Positions 50,729 through 50,963 of a DNA stretch of 50,963 nucleotides are shown here, in pieces (the first letter of the stretch is position 1; each line of letters starts with the position of its first letter). The notes under the pieces are model-generated. The model worked only from the letters and a program-made list of their open reading frames with translations. It had not been told where the DNA came from and made no database searches. Source of the stretch: an uncultured Eubacteriales bacterium. Lineage in GTDB: Bacteria > Bacillota > Clostridia > TANB77 > CAG-508. A program made the position numbers and the translations under genes. The stretch is taken from contig CASEIX010000035.1 of the NCBI GenBank assembly GCA_949288095.1, forward strand, positions 1-50,963, given 5' to 3'.

Positions 50729-50963
50729 TTACTTAAATCTTTTACCCCTATGTTTCTTCCTTGAAGCTCTTTCTTGGTCTAGATACATATTATCATAATC
50801 ATCTAAAAATTGTTTTCTAGCTTCTTCTTTAGTCCAAGTTATTTCGTCATCATCATTATTGTTATCATATATATTGTTATCTTGTTCTTCTATATCATCT
50901 TCATATTGTTGTTTACTATTTACTTTATAATCTTCTTCGTCATCATCATAGTTTAGTCCTGAA
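50729..50963 (-). CDS. C-terminal part of an acidic protein, cut by the window edge
   Basis: Reading the minus strand from the window edge to TAA at 50729-50731 gives about 77 residues. The first 45 are extremely rich in Asp, Glu and Asn and probably disordered. Then comes a helical ITWTKEEARKQFLDDYDNMYLDQERASRKKHRGKRFK with a basic end. The start lies outside the window, and no family can be named. It ends 23 bases before the 63-residue membrane protein gene. Confidence 0.65.
   Translation of the reverse strand, partial: SGLNYDDDEEDYKVNSKQQYEDDIEEQDNNIYDNNNDDDEITWTKEEARKQFLDDYDNMYLDQERASRKKHRGKRFK

Overview
The window comes from a very AT-rich, Gram-positive, Clostridia-like Firmicute, probably spore-forming. 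The signs are low GC (judged by eye), strong AGGAGG-type ribosome binding sites, consensus sigma-A promoters (several TTGACA-17-TATAAT), an hrcA/grpE/dnaK heat-shock operon behind CIRCE elements, an intact sigma-K-like gene, TasA/SipW-type surface fibre genes, DUF951, DUF1653 and a DUF368 undecaprenyl-phosphate carrier transporter. No tRNA, rRNA, CRISPR array, phage or IS element was seen.

Layout. 1-4000 (minus): hrcA, grpE, two tiny membrane proteins, a CYTH-domain protein and the start of dnaK, behind two tandem CIRCE boxes. 4000-10500: a TPR-like membrane protein, a CaCA-type cation exchanger, then DUF1653, serS, purA and engB/ysxC on the plus strand. 10500-33900: a large accessory block for cell-surface proteins. 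It holds three SipW-type signal peptidases, two signal-peptidase-like proteins that have lost the catalytic residues, seven TasA/camelysin-like or otherwise single-membrane-segment secreted proteins, a secreted 2,765-residue repeat protein, a cytoplasmic coiled-coil protein, and a membrane-tethered McrB-like AAA+ NTPase with its DUF2357 partner. Ten of these genes form one tightly overlapping operon from 32780 down to 24607. 33900-50963: housekeeping and small systems, including DUF951, gltX, popT-like DUF368, a RelE/ParE-Phd toxin-antitoxin pair, sigK, a cysteine-synthase-like enzyme, trhP and trmR (wobble-uridine modification), an unusual RelA/SpoT-domain protein, a Nudix hydrolase and typA/bipA.

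Main finding. Three genes (engB, the McrB-like NTPase and the RelE/ParE toxin) are each split by one extra base. In all three the break lies exactly at an in-frame CGG codon. Skipping the C turns CGG-R into a GGR glycine codon and restores a full-length, family-typical protein. Reading both strands by eye, I found no other in-frame CGG codon in any gene of the window (roughly 14,000 codons). All CGG codons are therefore at +1 frameshift positions, and all frameshifts are at CGG. This suggests that CGG is unassigned, or not decoded as a normal triplet, in this organism and is passed by +1 frameshifting. EngB is normally essential, so the shift would have to be efficient. A systematic sequence error is the main alternative, but it would not explain the confinement to an otherwise unused codon.

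The second notable feature is the surface-fibre operon itself. SipW peptidases, their substrates and catalytically dead homologues are co-transcribed with a nuclease-less McrB/McrC-like pair. This looks like a dedicated, undescribed secretion or assembly machine rather than a restriction system.
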